Counted from the stretch's first letter, positions 27,132-37,521 are shown. The stretch: DNA of 64,000 nt from Bradyrhizobium sp. PSBB068 (GCA_016839165.1 CP069300.1:5952001-6016000), one strand, 5' to 3'. Program-made: numbers and translations. Notes: generated by a model not told the origin, from the letters alone.

Positions 27132-28268
27132 ATGAAGCACATTACCTGCATCGAAGACCTGCGCCAGCTGCACAAGCGCCGGGTGCCGAAGGCGTTTTTC
27201 GATTATGCGGACCGCGGCTCCTATACCGAGGACACGCTGCGCGCCAACTCCGAGGACCTGCAGCAGATCAAGTTCCGCCAGCGCATCCTGGTCGATGTGT
27301 CCAAGCGCAGCCTCGCGACCACGATCCTGGGCGAACCGGCCGCGATGCCGCTGATCCTGGCCCCTGTCGGCCTGCTCGGCATGCAGCATGGTGACGGCGA
27401 GATCTACGCCTGCCGCGCGGCGCAGGCGGCCGGCATCCCGTTCACCCAGAGCACGATGTCGATCTGCTCGATCGAAGACATCGCCGCTAGCGTCGACAAG
27501 CCGTTCTGGTTCCAGCTCTACGTCATGAAGGACCGCGGCTTCATCAAATCGCTGATCGAGCGCGCGATCGCGGCGAAATGCTCGGCGCTGGTGTTGACCG
27601 TCGACCTGCAGGTGATCGGCCAGCGCCACCAGGACATCAAGAACGGCATGACGGTGCCGCCGGAATGGTCGCTGTCGAAGCTGATCGACTTCGCAACCAA
27701 GCCCGCCTGGGTGTCGGGCGTGCTGCAAGGCAAGCGCCGCACCTTCGGCAACATCGCCGGTCACGTCAAAGGCACGGAGGATCTCACCAAGCTATCGGAA
27801 TGGACCGCCTCGCAGTTCGACACCTCGTTGAGCTGGAAGGACATCGACTGGATCCGCAGCATCTGGCCGGGTAAGCTGATCCTCAAAGGGATTCTCGATG
27901 TCGAGGACGCCGAGCTCGCCGCCAAGACCGGCGCGCAGGCGATCGTGGTCTCCAACCATGGCGGCCGCCAGCTCGACGGCGCACCGTCCTCGATCGAGGT
28001 GCTGCCGGAGATCGTCGACGAGGTCGGATCACAGCTCGAGATCATGTTCGACGGCGGCATCCGCACCGGCATGGACATCATGCGCGCGCTCGCGCTCGGC
28101 GCGAAGTCCTGCATGATCGGCCGCGCCTATGCCTACGGCCTCGGCGCCGGCGGCCAGGCCGGCGTCGCCAAGGCGCTCGACATTTTGGGCAAGGAGCTCA
28201 CCACCACCATGGGGCTGTGTGGCGTCAACACCATCGCCGAGATCGACGACAAGGTGCTGGCGGTTTGA
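27132..28268 (+). CDS. lldD: FMN-dependent alpha-hydroxy-acid oxidising protein (L-lactate dehydrogenase type)
   Basis: A 378-residue FMN enzyme of the glycolate oxidase/L-lactate dehydrogenase family. The catalytic His-Gly-Gly-Arg segment is VSNHGGRQLDGA, the FMN phosphate loop is FDGGIRTGMDIMRALALGA, and FDYADRGS near residue 23 is the conserved early motif. VLTVDLQVIGQRHQDIKNG is also typical. ATG 27132 starts MKHITCIEDL; the extended frame upstream is not homologous. Substrate preference (lactate versus another 2-hydroxy acid) cannot be settled. Single gene, divergent from the small protein at 26834. Confidence 0.88.
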   Translation: MKHITCIEDLRQLHKRRVPKAFFDYADRGSYTEDTLRANSEDLQQIKFRQRILVDVSKRSLATTILGEPAAMPLILAPVGLLGMQHGDGEIYACRAAQAAGIPFTQSTMSICSIEDIAASVDKPFWFQLYVMKDRGFIKSLIERAIAAKCSALVLTVDLQVIGQRHQDIKNGMTVPPEWSLSKLIDFATKPAWVSGVLQGKRRTFGNIAGHVKGTEDLTKLSEWTASQFDTSLSWKDIDWIRSIWPGKLILKGILDVEDAELAAKTGAQAIVVSNHGGRQLDGAPSSIEVLPEIVDEVGSQLEIMFDGGIRTGMDIMRALALGAKSCMIGRAYAYGLGAGGQAGVAKALDILGKELTTTMGLCGVNTIAEIDDKVLAV

Positions 28269-28291
28269 GGCGATCGTAGCCACAAACTCGT

Positions 28292-28414
28292 CGTCGTCCC
28301 GGCGAAGGCCGGGACCATCACCACAGCCGCGCGAGATTTGAACGCGGCTGTGGCCACAGCCTTTCTCAACAATCGTCATCGGTGGTTATGGATCCCGGCC
28401 TTCGCCGGGACGAC
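28292..28414. repeat. 123 bp hairpin-ended repeat, copy 1
   Basis: Perfect 22 bp terminal inverted repeats at 28293-28314 and 28393-28414 (gtcgtcccggcgaaggccgg plus ga, and its complement). Each end is itself a hairpin (tcccggc gaag gccggga). The inside holds gccgcg...cgcggc and ends caacaatcgtcatcggtggttatgg. Related copies are at 40911 and 60809. Confidence 0.9.
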
Positions 28415-28436
28415 AGCGGAGCCTGCGGATCGAGAT

Positions 28437-28495
28437 CCCCCGATGCGCAATTGCGCATCTGAGGTTCGATGCTACGCATCGCCCCGGAATGACAC
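28437..28495. repeat. Extragenic repeat fragment (gatgcgtagcatcg type)
   Basis: Contains two hairpins, gatgcgcaattgcgcatc and cgatgctacgcatcg, then ccccggaatgac. This 'cgatgcgtagcatcg...ggaatgac' word is a common extragenic element of the group, from memory. It follows the 123 bp repeat directly, making a mosaic of two repeat families between two convergent genes. Confidence 0.55.
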
Positions 28496-28501
28496 TTCGT
28501 G

Positions 28502-29110
28502 TCACATCGGCGGCGCGATGCCGTCGCGGCCGACATTGACGCGGTTGGCTTCGAGCGTGCCGTCGTCCTTCTTGACCGCGCCGAAGATGATGATCTTGGC
28601 GCCCGGCTTCAGCTCCGACTTGTCGCCGGAGACAAAGGTCACGACCGGGGTGCCGGGCGGCACCAAGACCTTCTTCTCACCGTCCTTGTATTTCACCGTG
28701 ATGTTCTGGCCGTCGGTGCCCTGCACCGTCTCGGCGACGGTGGCATTGGTCATGGTCGAGTTGGCGCGCAGGTCCCAGGGACGAAAACCTTCGGCGGCGC
28801 CGCGCTGATTTTCCGGGAAGATGTGAACCGCGATCGCCCTCTGCGTCCCGTCCGGCTCGGGCATCGCGGTGACGCCGATGTAGGAACCGGACTTGATCTC
28901 GGACAGATCGGTCTTGGCGACACCGAACACCGCGACGTTATCGGTCGTCCGCACCTTCATGTCGGCGCCGTCGCGCGACTTGATCGACAGCATTGCGCCG
29001 TCGACGGCCTCGATGGTGCCGCGAATGCGCACGGTCGGCGGCTGCTGCGCCGACGCGGTCGAGGCAACGGCAACGAGAAGCAATGCGGCAAGGAATGGTG
29101 ACTTCGGCAT
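28502..29110 (-). CDS. Secreted protein of unknown function, tandem paralogue 1
   Basis: A 202-residue protein with a Sec signal peptide (FLAALLLVAVASTASA-QQ). The mature part starts with an OB-like segment, RIRGTIEAVDGAMLSIKSRD, then VRTTDNVAVFGV, and ends GRDGIAPPM. The words NSTMTNATVAE, VKYKDGEKKV and PPGTPVVTFV.GDKS.LKPGAK are shared with the next gene at 29361. The pattern resembles DUF5666/'metal ABC permease-associated' beta-barrel proteins, but I do not assign it. agggac precedes the ATG at 29110. Probably periplasmic. Confidence 0.78.
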   Translation of the reverse strand: MPKSPFLAALLLVAVASTASAQQPPTVRIRGTIEAVDGAMLSIKSRDGADMKVRTTDNVAVFGVAKTDLSEIKSGSYIGVTAMPEPDGTQRAIAVHIFPENQRGAAEGFRPWDLRANSTMTNATVAETVQGTDGQNITVKYKDGEKKVLVPPGTPVVTFVSGDKSELKPGAKIIIFGAVKKDDGTLEANRVNVGRDGIAPPM

Positions 29111-29299
29111 GGTGTCCCTCATGGGTTTGGCTGGCGATTGGGGAACACCGGGGAATTGGTGGTATTCCGTGCAAGCCACAACTCCTCGCGGGAGTGACGG
29201 CTTGCACGACATTTACGCACCGGATGAGGGACTGTTACTGCAGTCACGGACAGGTGATGCGCTTGAGCGCTGCACGGCGATCGTAGCCCGGATAGTCTT

Positions 29300-29337
29300 C
29301 GTCGTCCCGGGCAAGCGAATCGCGACCCGGGACGACG
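29300..29337. repeat. Short palindromic repeat (cgtcgtcccggg)
   Basis: Perfect 12 bp inverted repeat cgtcgtcccggg / cccgggacgacg around a 14 nt centre, in the gap between the tandem paralogues. Same gtcgtccc ends as the 121-123 bp repeats, so it may be a short relative. Confidence 0.6.
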
Positions 29338-29360
29338 TGTTGAGAGAGCTACGCCTCGCG

Positions 29361-29987
29361 TCACATCGGCGGTGTCAGCCCGTCGCGGCCGACGCTGATG
29401 CGGTCGGTCTCGAACGAGCCGTCGGGCAGCTTCTTCATGAAGGCGATGACCTTGGCGCCGGCCTTCAGGTCCGCCTTGTCGCCGGGAACATAGGTCACGA
29501 CCGGCGTTTCCGGCCCGACCTGCACTTTCTTCTCGCCGTCCTTGTACTTGACCAGCAAGGTATGGCCGTCATTGCTGACCACGGATTCCGCGACGGTCGC
29601 GTTGGTCATGCTGCTGTTCGGCTTCAGATCGTAAGGCCGCGAACCTTCACCGGTGCCGCGCATGTTTTCGGGGAACACATGCACCTCGACCGCCTTCGGC
29701 GTGCCATCGGGGCCGGGCACCGTGGTCGTGCCGATGAAGGAACCGACCTTGATGTCGGACAGGCCGATCTTGGTGAGGCCAAGCACCAGCATATTCCCTG
29801 CCATGTGCAGCTTGACCTCTTCGCCGCTGCGCGACTTCACCGCCAGCGTATCGCCATCGACGCTCTCGACGGTTCCGCGCACCCGGGTCGGGGTCGGCGG
29901 CTGCTGCGCAAGCGCGTAGAGCGTGGATGCCGTCACCATCGCAAGCGCAATGAACGGACGAACGAGATGGGAGCGGCGGGCAAGCAT
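29361..29987 (-). CDS. Secreted protein of unknown function, tandem paralogue 2
   Basis: A 208-residue paralogue of the gene at 28502, same strand, about 250 bp upstream. The signal peptide is less sharp (PFIALAMVTASTLYALA-QQ). RVRGTVESVDGDTLAVKSRS, PENMRGTGEGSRPYDL, NSSMTNATVAES, VKYKDGEKKVQV and the ending GRDGLTPPM align position by position with the neighbour, so this is an old tandem duplication. The gap contains a palindromic repeat, so the two may be separate transcripts. Confidence 0.78.
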   Translation of the reverse strand: MLARRSHLVRPFIALAMVTASTLYALAQQPPTPTRVRGTVESVDGDTLAVKSRSGEEVKLHMAGNMLVLGLTKIGLSDIKVGSFIGTTTVPGPDGTPKAVEVHVFPENMRGTGEGSRPYDLKPNSSMTNATVAESVVSNDGHTLLVKYKDGEKKVQVGPETPVVTYVPGDKADLKAGAKVIAFMKKLPDGSFETDRISVGRDGLTPPM

Positions 29988-30056
29988 GGTTGATCTCCGG
30001 GAGGGAACGCGGGGGGACTAACACGAGACCCCGCTCCGGAGACGCTATTCCAAGGC

Positions 30057-30914
30057 TCAAGTCTTTGTGAGATCGGCCTCGACGATCGCACGCAGCTCCG
30101 CCGTTACCTGCGGGCGCTGCCCGAACCAAAGCTCGAAACCGCGCACCGCCTGATGCAGCAGCATGCCGAGCCCGTCGGCGGTCCTCAGCCCCCGCGCCGT
30201 TGCCGCCGCAAGCAACGGCGTCACCAGCGGCACGTAGACAATGTCGGAAACAACCGCGCCCTCCGGCAACAGGCCGATATCGATCTCCAACGGAGGCTGG
30301 CCGTGCTGGCCGAGCGACGTCGTGTTCACCAGCAGCCCCGCGCGCGGCAACAACTCGCCGACCGTGTCCCAGGTCGCAGGATGCACACCTGCGCCGTACA
30401 GGGCGGCAAGCGCGCGGGCGCGGTCGATCGTTCGATTGACCAGGTGCACGCGCGCAATCCCGCGCTCGATCAGGCCGAACACCACCGCGCGCGCTGCGCC
30501 GCCGGCGCCGAGCACCAGCGCGTCATCGGTCTTGTCCCAGCCGGGCGCGCAGGCGTCGAGATTGTTGATGAAGCCCTCGACGTCGGTGTTGGTCGAGCGC
30601 AACTCGCCATCGGCGAACCACAGCGTGTTGGCAGCGCCGACGGCGCGGGCGCGCTCATCCGGCGCCGACAGCGCCAGCGCGTGCTCCTTGTGCGGACGGG
30701 TGACGTTGGCGCCGACGAAGCCGCGCAGCGACAGGCGGAACAGGAAATCCTTGAAATCCTCCGGCGGCACCGCCTCGATCACGTAGCCGCCCTCGATGCC
30801 GAGGGTGCGCAGCCAGTAATGATGGATCAGCGGCGAGCGGGAATGCGCCGCCGGCCAGCCGATCAGGCACGCGGCGCGGGTTTTGCCTTGGGATGGCATG
30901 CTTGAGGATGTCAT
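30057..30914 (-). CDS. aroE: Shikimate dehydrogenase
   Basis: NADP-dependent reduction of 3-dehydroshikimate in aromatic amino-acid synthesis. The substrate site is AAHSRSPLIHHYWL; the catalytic Lys is in GANVTRPHKEHAL; the NADP loop is GAGGAARAV with NRT after the next strand; the late motif is GLGMLLHQAVRGFELWFG. With ATG 30914 the product is 285 residues. An ATG at 30899 is an alternative. The Arg/His in NVTRPHK (usually NVTxPhK) is within normal variation. Not in an aro operon here. Confidence 0.93.
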   Translation of the reverse strand: MTSSSMPSQGKTRAACLIGWPAAHSRSPLIHHYWLRTLGIEGGYVIEAVPPEDFKDFLFRLSLRGFVGANVTRPHKEHALALSAPDERARAVGAANTLWFADGELRSTNTDVEGFINNLDACAPGWDKTDDALVLGAGGAARAVVFGLIERGIARVHLVNRTIDRARALAALYGAGVHPATWDTVGELLPRAGLLVNTTSLGQHGQPPLEIDIGLLPEGAVVSDIVYVPLVTPLLAAATARGLRTADGLGMLLHQAVRGFELWFGQRPQVTAELRAIVEADLTKT

Positions 30915-30945
30915 GACCGTGACATCGGCCAAGGCACGTGCGCTG

Positions 30946-31587
30946 TCAATCCGTCCGCTTCGTGTTCCCGAAAACCAGCGCGCTGAGGATGAAGGCGGTG
31001 CCGGCGGCGAACCAGATCGCGGCGAGATTGATCCAGTGGTAGGCGATGGCGCCGGCCAGCGCGCCCGCGACCAACGCCGCCCATAGCATCAGATTCGGTA
31101 GCCAGGCCCAGCCTGCGCCGCCGGTCAGCGCGGCGGCAATCAATTGCCCGGCCTTGACCAGCGCCCCGGTGACATAGGTCAGGCCAAGCCCGGCCCCGCC
31201 TGCAAGCTGGAACACCGCGTTCTCGAGCCCCATCGCCAGCACGATGGCGGCGACGGCGGTGTTCGGCAGACCATTGGCATAGGCCAGTGCCGCTGCCGCG
31301 AGCAGCAGCGCCTCGACCAGCAGGATCAGTGGCTGGCGATGCGCGAAGCGGCTGAGCACGATCAGGCTGCCGGCCGCGGCACCCACAACGAACAGCACGA
31401 TCAGCGCCAGCGCCTCCAGCGCGTGCTGCCAATGCCCCTCGGCCAGCGTGACGCCAAGTCGCGTCGAATTGCCGCTCATGAAAGAGACGAACAGTCCGCC
31501 GAGCTGCAGATAGCCGATGGCATCGACATAACCGGCCAGCGCGCTGAGCGCGCAGGCCAGCGCCAGGTTACGGCGGGATTCCAGCAT
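30946..31587 (-). CDS. DUF1275 (YoaK-like) membrane protein
   Basis: A 213-residue inner-membrane protein with about six hydrophobic helices. The N-terminal signature LSALAGYVDAIGYLQLGGLF and FVSFMSGNSTRLG is diagnostic of the DUF1275/YoaK family; GLENAVFQLAGGAGLGLTYV and GALVKAGQLIAAALTG are the second repeat. Function unknown. Same strand as aroE and the GTPase, with gaps of about 30 and 90 bp. Confidence 0.88.
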   Translation of the reverse strand: MLESRRNLALACALSALAGYVDAIGYLQLGGLFVSFMSGNSTRLGVTLAEGHWQHALEALALIVLFVVGAAAGSLIVLSRFAHRQPLILLVEALLLAAAALAYANGLPNTAVAAIVLAMGLENAVFQLAGGAGLGLTYVTGALVKAGQLIAAALTGGAGWAWLPNLMLWAALVAGALAGAIAYHWINLAAIWFAAGTAFILSALVFGNTKRTD

Positions 31588-31679
31588 GATGACCTTGCGC
31601 CCCCATGGGGACGCAAGCTAGCTGGCCGCGGCCATCCTGCCAACGATCACGCCCGCAGTGCGTGATCGCAGCGCCAGCG

Positions 31680-33728
31680 TCACGCCGCGTCGCGATGCGC
31701 GGCGATGATCTGGTCGGCGGCGCGGCCCGTCACTTCGGCCATGCGGTCGAACTGGCGGGTGAAGGTGCCGGCGCCGGCGGTGGCCGAGCGCAGCTCCACG
31801 ATGAGGTCGCCGATCTCGGATTCCGGCATCGTGGCGCGAACGCAGTCCCAGCCGCTCCAGCCCTCGCGGGTGTCGAAGCCGAGGATCTGGCCGCGGCGCG
31901 CCGACAGGATCGCATTGATCTTGGCGGTCGCCTCGGTCGGACACACGATCTCGACCATATGGATCGGCTCCAGCAGCACCGGCTGGCACTGCGGCAACCC
32001 CTCACTGACCCCGATCCGCGCCGCGGTGCGGAACGCGAGGTCGGAGGAATCGACGCTGTGATAGGAGCCGTCGGTCAGCGTGACGTCGACGTCGATCACC
32101 GGGAAGCCGAGCGGTCCCCGCGCCAGCGCGTCGACGACGCCCTCCTCCACCGCGCCGATATAGTTGCGCGGCACCGCGCCGCCGACCACCTTCTCGTGGA
32201 ATTCGAAGCCCGATCCGCGCGGCTTCGGCTTGATGTCGAGCACGACGTCACCGAACTGGCCATGGCCACCGGACTGCTTCTTGTGCCGGCCGCGCTGCGT
32301 GATGGCTTTACGGATGGTCTCCTGGTAGCCGATCGCCGGCGGATGCGATTTGACGTTGACGCCGTAGCGGTCCTTCAGCCGCTCCTGGGCGACGCGCAGA
32401 TGCATCTCGCCCTGCCCCCACAGCACGGTGTCGTGGGTGCGCGGGTTCTGGATCATGGTCAGCGACGGATCCTCCTCGTTCAGCCGCAGCAGCGCCTGGC
32501 CGAGCTTGACGTCATCCTTGCGGTCGGTCGCGGCGATCGAGATCGACAGCACCGGAGCCGCCGGCTCGACCTTGACCAGCGAGGCCGGGGCCGTCTTGCC
32601 GCTCGAGACCGTATCGCCGGTCTTGATCGCGTCGAGCTTGCCGAGCGCGACGGTATCGCCGGCCTCGGCCTGCGGCCGCTTGCTGTCATGCGCGCCCGAG
32701 ACCGCGAGGATGCCGGAAACGCGCCCGCTGTCGCCGCTTGAGGATTGCAGCGTCGCGCCGTCATCGAGGCGGCCGGTCAGCACGCGCGTCAGCGACAGCT
32801 TGCCGCCATGCTGCAAATGCACGGTCTTGAACACAAAGGCCAGCGCATCCTTCTGATCCTTGATGCCGAGCCGTTTGGCGGTCTCGGTGACGCCCGGCGA
32901 CTCGTGGCGCAGCGCCTTCATCAAACGGAGCACGCCGTTCTCGCGGCTCGCAGCGCCGAGCAGCACCGGACAGATCAACCCCTCGCGCAATTCGCGGGCG
33001 AGATCGTCGAACACGGCATCGCGCGGCGGCTGGATGTCCTCCAGCAATTGCTCCATCAGCGCGTCGTCGTGATCGGCGAGCTTCTCCAGCATCGAGAAGC
33101 GCGCTTCCTTCTCGCGATCGAGATTGCCGCCCTCGAGCGCCATCACCTCCGACGGCTTGTGCTCGCGATAGACGAAGGCGCGCTCCAGCGCGAGATCGAC
33201 GAAGCCCTCGATCAGATCGCCGTTCCAGATCGGGATCTGGCGCAGCACCAGCGGCACGCGCGAGGCCGGCTGCAGCGTCGCGAGCGTTTCGCGGACGCGC
33301 TTGTTGGCGCGGTCGATCTTGTTCAGGAACAGGAAACGGGGAATGCCGAGCTCCTCGAGCTCGCGCAGGATGATCTGCAGCTGCGGCAGCTTCTTCTCGT
33401 CAGCCTCGCAGACCACGACCGCAGCATCGACCGCGGGCAACGCGGCACGCATGTCGTGCGCGAATTCGATCGAGCCGGGGCAATCGATAAAGGTGTAGCT
33501 GTCCCCCATGAAGGTGGTGGTAGCGGCGGTCAGGCCGACGCCCATCTTGTGTTGACGCGCCTCGGGGCTGGCATCGCCGACAGAGGTTCCGGCATCGACG
33601 CTGCCGGCAGTCTTGATGGCGCCCGTTCGCGCCAGGATCGCTTCCAGAAGTGTGGTTTTACCGCTTTGGAAAGGGCCCACCAGCGCGATGCACCGTGGAC
33701 CTCGGGGACTTCTGACGTCTTGTCCCAT
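31680..33728 (-). CDS. EF-G-like translation GTPase lacking the catalytic histidine
   Basis: A 682-residue protein with the five-domain EF-G layout: P-loop GPFQSGKTTL (residues 18-27), G3 DCPGSIEF (82-89), G4 NKID, domain II, and domains III-V with SGGHGQFGDVVLDIKP and RRGQILGFDTREGW. In true EF-G, G3 reads DTPGHVDF, whose His helps hydrolyse GTP; here Ser86 replaces it, and the switch I segment EARQHKMGVGL differs from ERERGITI. This places it with the EF-G-like paralogues, which may have slow GTPase activity or a role outside elongation. No ribosomal-protein genes nearby. Confidence 0.88.
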   Translation of the reverse strand: MGQDVRSPRGPRCIALVGPFQSGKTTLLEAILARTGAIKTAGSVDAGTSVGDASPEARQHKMGVGLTAATTTFMGDSYTFIDCPGSIEFAHDMRAALPAVDAAVVVCEADEKKLPQLQIILRELEELGIPRFLFLNKIDRANKRVRETLATLQPASRVPLVLRQIPIWNGDLIEGFVDLALERAFVYREHKPSEVMALEGGNLDREKEARFSMLEKLADHDDALMEQLLEDIQPPRDAVFDDLARELREGLICPVLLGAASRENGVLRLMKALRHESPGVTETAKRLGIKDQKDALAFVFKTVHLQHGGKLSLTRVLTGRLDDGATLQSSSGDSGRVSGILAVSGAHDSKRPQAEAGDTVALGKLDAIKTGDTVSSGKTAPASLVKVEPAAPVLSISIAATDRKDDVKLGQALLRLNEEDPSLTMIQNPRTHDTVLWGQGEMHLRVAQERLKDRYGVNVKSHPPAIGYQETIRKAITQRGRHKKQSGGHGQFGDVVLDIKPKPRGSGFEFHEKVVGGAVPRNYIGAVEEGVVDALARGPLGFPVIDVDVTLTDGSYHSVDSSDLAFRTAARIGVSEGLPQCQPVLLEPIHMVEIVCPTEATAKINAILSARRGQILGFDTREGWSGWDCVRATMPESEIGDLIVELRSATAGAGTFTRQFDRMAEVTGRAADQIIAAHRDAA

Positions 33729-33845
33729 TGCCGCCTCCTCGTGTTGGAGCTCGGCCCAAGATTGGGTCGGCGACCGTTCATGCTCTGCCTGCGCTTGGCG
33801 TTTGGCAAGCGGGAAAACGTCGCTGCGGTGCGGCGGCGCGAACGT

Positions 33846-34187
33846 TCACGATAACGGGGCTGGGCAACGCCGCTCTCCGAACGGATGTGCCCGATGCGCC
33901 GGCTCCTTGGCGCGGCGCCGCGCCAACGCATTCACGATCAGGCCCGTGACCGAAGGCTCCGGCCGCGCCGGATGCAGCACGAAAGCATCGTCGGACAATT
34001 CGGCGCGCGCAATGGCATCCTTCTCGGCAAGCGGATGTGCGCGCGGCAACGCCGCGACATGGGGCTCATCGAGGATCAGGCGCTGCGCGAGCCCGGCTTC
34101 GGCTGGTAGCGCCGGGCGCGCGAAGCCGACGTCGATCCGGCGCCGCCGCAACGCCTCGGCAATCTCTGCCGCCAGGCTACGCGCGCG
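33846..34187 (-). pseudogene. LysR-type regulator remnant (middle of effector-binding domain)
   Basis: The translated segment EALRRRRIDVGFARPALPAE, LDEPHVAALPRAHPLAEKDA and DAFVLHPARPEPSVTGLIVN is clearly the middle of a CatM/BenM-like LysR effector domain. The N-terminal helix-turn-helix and first half are absent: the segment starts 3 bp after the stop of the DUF992 gene. The C-terminal part is lost after about IVNALARR. Both ends are therefore missing, so this is a dead fragment, probably left when the DUF992 locus was rearranged. Confidence 0.75.
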
Positions 34188-34189
34188 CT

Positions 34190-34672
34190 TTAGCGACCCG
34201 GTCGCAGCTCCAGGCTCTCGAGGCCGGCGGCGATGTTGACGCCGACCTGGCCCTGCACGCTGAGCGGCTGCAGAGCGATCGTGTTGTCGGAGCCACCGAC
34301 CAGCACATTGCCGCCGACGCCGACGCCGAGCGTCGCGCTGCCCTGCGCGCCGGCATAGTTGCCCGAGAGTGCCCCAGGCCCGAGCCGCTCCACCGGTGCG
34401 TAGACGCCCCAGGCCAGCGCCGATTCCTGGGTAATGCCGAGATCGATCCCGACCTTCTGGATGGTCGCGATGTAGCGGTCCTCGGGCAGGCCATTGGCGC
34501 GCAGCACGCAGCCGAGATGGGTCACGGAACCGACGATGAAGCCGACGCTCGCGCCGCCGCGGCATTCCAGGACGCCGACCTGTACGCGCTGGCTCGGCTG
34601 TTGGGCGTTGGCGCCGCCGATTGCGGCCAGCGTGGTGATGGCGGCAGCGGCGAGGAGAGTGAAGCGACGCAT
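34190..34672 (-). CDS. DUF992 secreted protein, paralogue 1
   Basis: A 160-residue exported protein of the DUF992 family. Signal peptide LLAAAAITTLAAIGGANA-QQ; mature motifs VQVGVLECRGGASVGFIVGS (with its conserved Cys), LGCVLRANG and the glycine-rich SATLGVGVGGNVLVGGSDNT, ending ALQPLSVQGQVGVNIAAGL. Function unknown; in the periplasm. ATG 34672 has ggag 10 bp upstream. Paralogue of the gene at 34917. Its 3' end abuts the LysR remnant. Confidence 0.86.
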   Translation of the reverse strand: MRRFTLLAAAAITTLAAIGGANAQQPSQRVQVGVLECRGGASVGFIVGSVTHLGCVLRANGLPEDRYIATIQKVGIDLGITQESALAWGVYAPVERLGPGALSGNYAGAQGSATLGVGVGGNVLVGGSDNTIALQPLSVQGQVGVNIAAGLESLELRPGR

Positions 34673-34868
34673 GTTGGGGAATCTCCGGCTGAGAGGCATG
34701 ACGCGAGCAGAGAACTGAACGGCGCCGTGTCCGCGGCGCGGTTGCATCCTATGCCATAACACCGAATGGTCAGCCAGAATTTGCGGTGCCCGGCCACCGA
34801 TTGTTGCCGGATGTGGCGGTGTTGCGATGTTCCTTCGGGGCCGCCGCAATGGACAGCAAGCAACAGAC

Positions 34869-34900
34869 AAAAAAGAGGCCCGCTTTCGCGGGCCCCTTGA
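34869..34900 (-). terminator. Rho-independent terminator after DUF992 paralogue 2
   Basis: On the minus strand ggcccgc gaaa gcgggcc is followed by tctttttt. It ends 17 bp after the stop of the DUF992 gene at 34917 and separates the two paralogues into different transcripts. Confidence 0.9.
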
Positions 34901-34916
34901 TCAGACACCGACCGGC

Positions 34917-35441
34917 TTAGTGGTGGTGGTGATGACGGTGGTGGCGATGATGCCGGCGCGGACCGCTGGTGCGGACCGGCTCGAGATCGATCCCGGCGAT
35001 ACCGGCCGCGACGTTGAGGCCGGTCTGGCCCTGCAGGCTGATCGGCTGCAGCGCATAGGCGTTGTTCGGGCCACCGAACAGGAAGTTACCGCCGGCGCCG
35101 AGGCCGACCGAGGCGTTGACGCCGACGCCGCCGTAGCTGCCGGCGAGCGCACCGCGCGGCACCACCGTGGTCGGTGCACTGACGGCCCAGGCGAGCTGGG
35201 TCTGCCCGGTGAAGCCGAGGTCGACGCCGATCCGCTTCACGGTCGCAAGATACGGCTCGGGCCGACGGCCGCCGCTCTGGAACACGCATTCGAGGCGGGC
35301 AACGGAGCCGACGACGAAGCCGACGTTCTCGCCGCCCTGGCATTGCAGAACCCCGGCCTGAACCTGCTGGGGCGCCGCGTTGGCAGTGGCGAACGGCGCC
35401 AGCAACGCAAGCGCTGCAAGGGTGAGAGTCGAAAGTCGCAT
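34917..35441 (-). CDS. DUF992 secreted protein, paralogue 2, with histidine-rich tail
   Basis: A 174-residue DUF992 protein. Signal peptide (TLAALALLAPFATANA-AP), then VQAGVLQCQGGENVGFVVGS, LECVFQSGG and VNASVGLGAGGNFLFGGPNN, with the same glycine-rich C-terminal half as the neighbour. The end differs: RTSGPRRHHRHHRHHHHH, ten His in 13 residues, a strong candidate for divalent metal binding. ggag precedes the ATG by 8 bp. The tandem copy at 34190 lacks the tail. Confidence 0.87.
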   Translation of the reverse strand: MRLSTLTLAALALLAPFATANAAPQQVQAGVLQCQGGENVGFVVGSVARLECVFQSGGRRPEPYLATVKRIGVDLGFTGQTQLAWAVSAPTTVVPRGALAGSYGGVGVNASVGLGAGGNFLFGGPNNAYALQPISLQGQTGLNVAAGIAGIDLEPVRTSGPRRHHRHHRHHHHH

Positions 35442-35646
35442 GGATCTGTCTCCGCAAGGTGAACTGAAATTGCAATTTGCGCGGCGGACAGAAAGCAAGG
35501 GTCGTGTCCAAAACAAGGCAGATCGCAAAGGGGTCGCAAAAACTTCCCGCGTGTGGCATCGATGTTCGCGCACACGCGCGTGAGGTGAGCAGGTTGTGAA
35601 TTGACTCTGCGATTTTACCGGCGCGCGATGTCGCAGGATAAACGAA

Positions 35647-35679
35647 AACGCCCCCGCACCAGGTGCGGGAGCGTTTTTT
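35647..35679. terminator. Bidirectional terminator after the aminotransferase gene
   Basis: aacgccccCGCACC and GGTGCGggagcgtt form a strong stem with a very short loop; tttttt follows on the plus strand and ttttcgttt on the minus. It lies about 25 bp beyond the aminotransferase stop. Confidence 0.88.
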
Positions 35680-35700
35680 AGTCTCTTGGTTCGGAATTAA

Positions 35701-37521
<1,821 letters not shown>

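Noticed and set aside
28954..29012. Long antisense frames opposite the tandem secreted paralogues
   Set aside because: They mirror the codon pattern of the real genes and have no signal peptide or motif.
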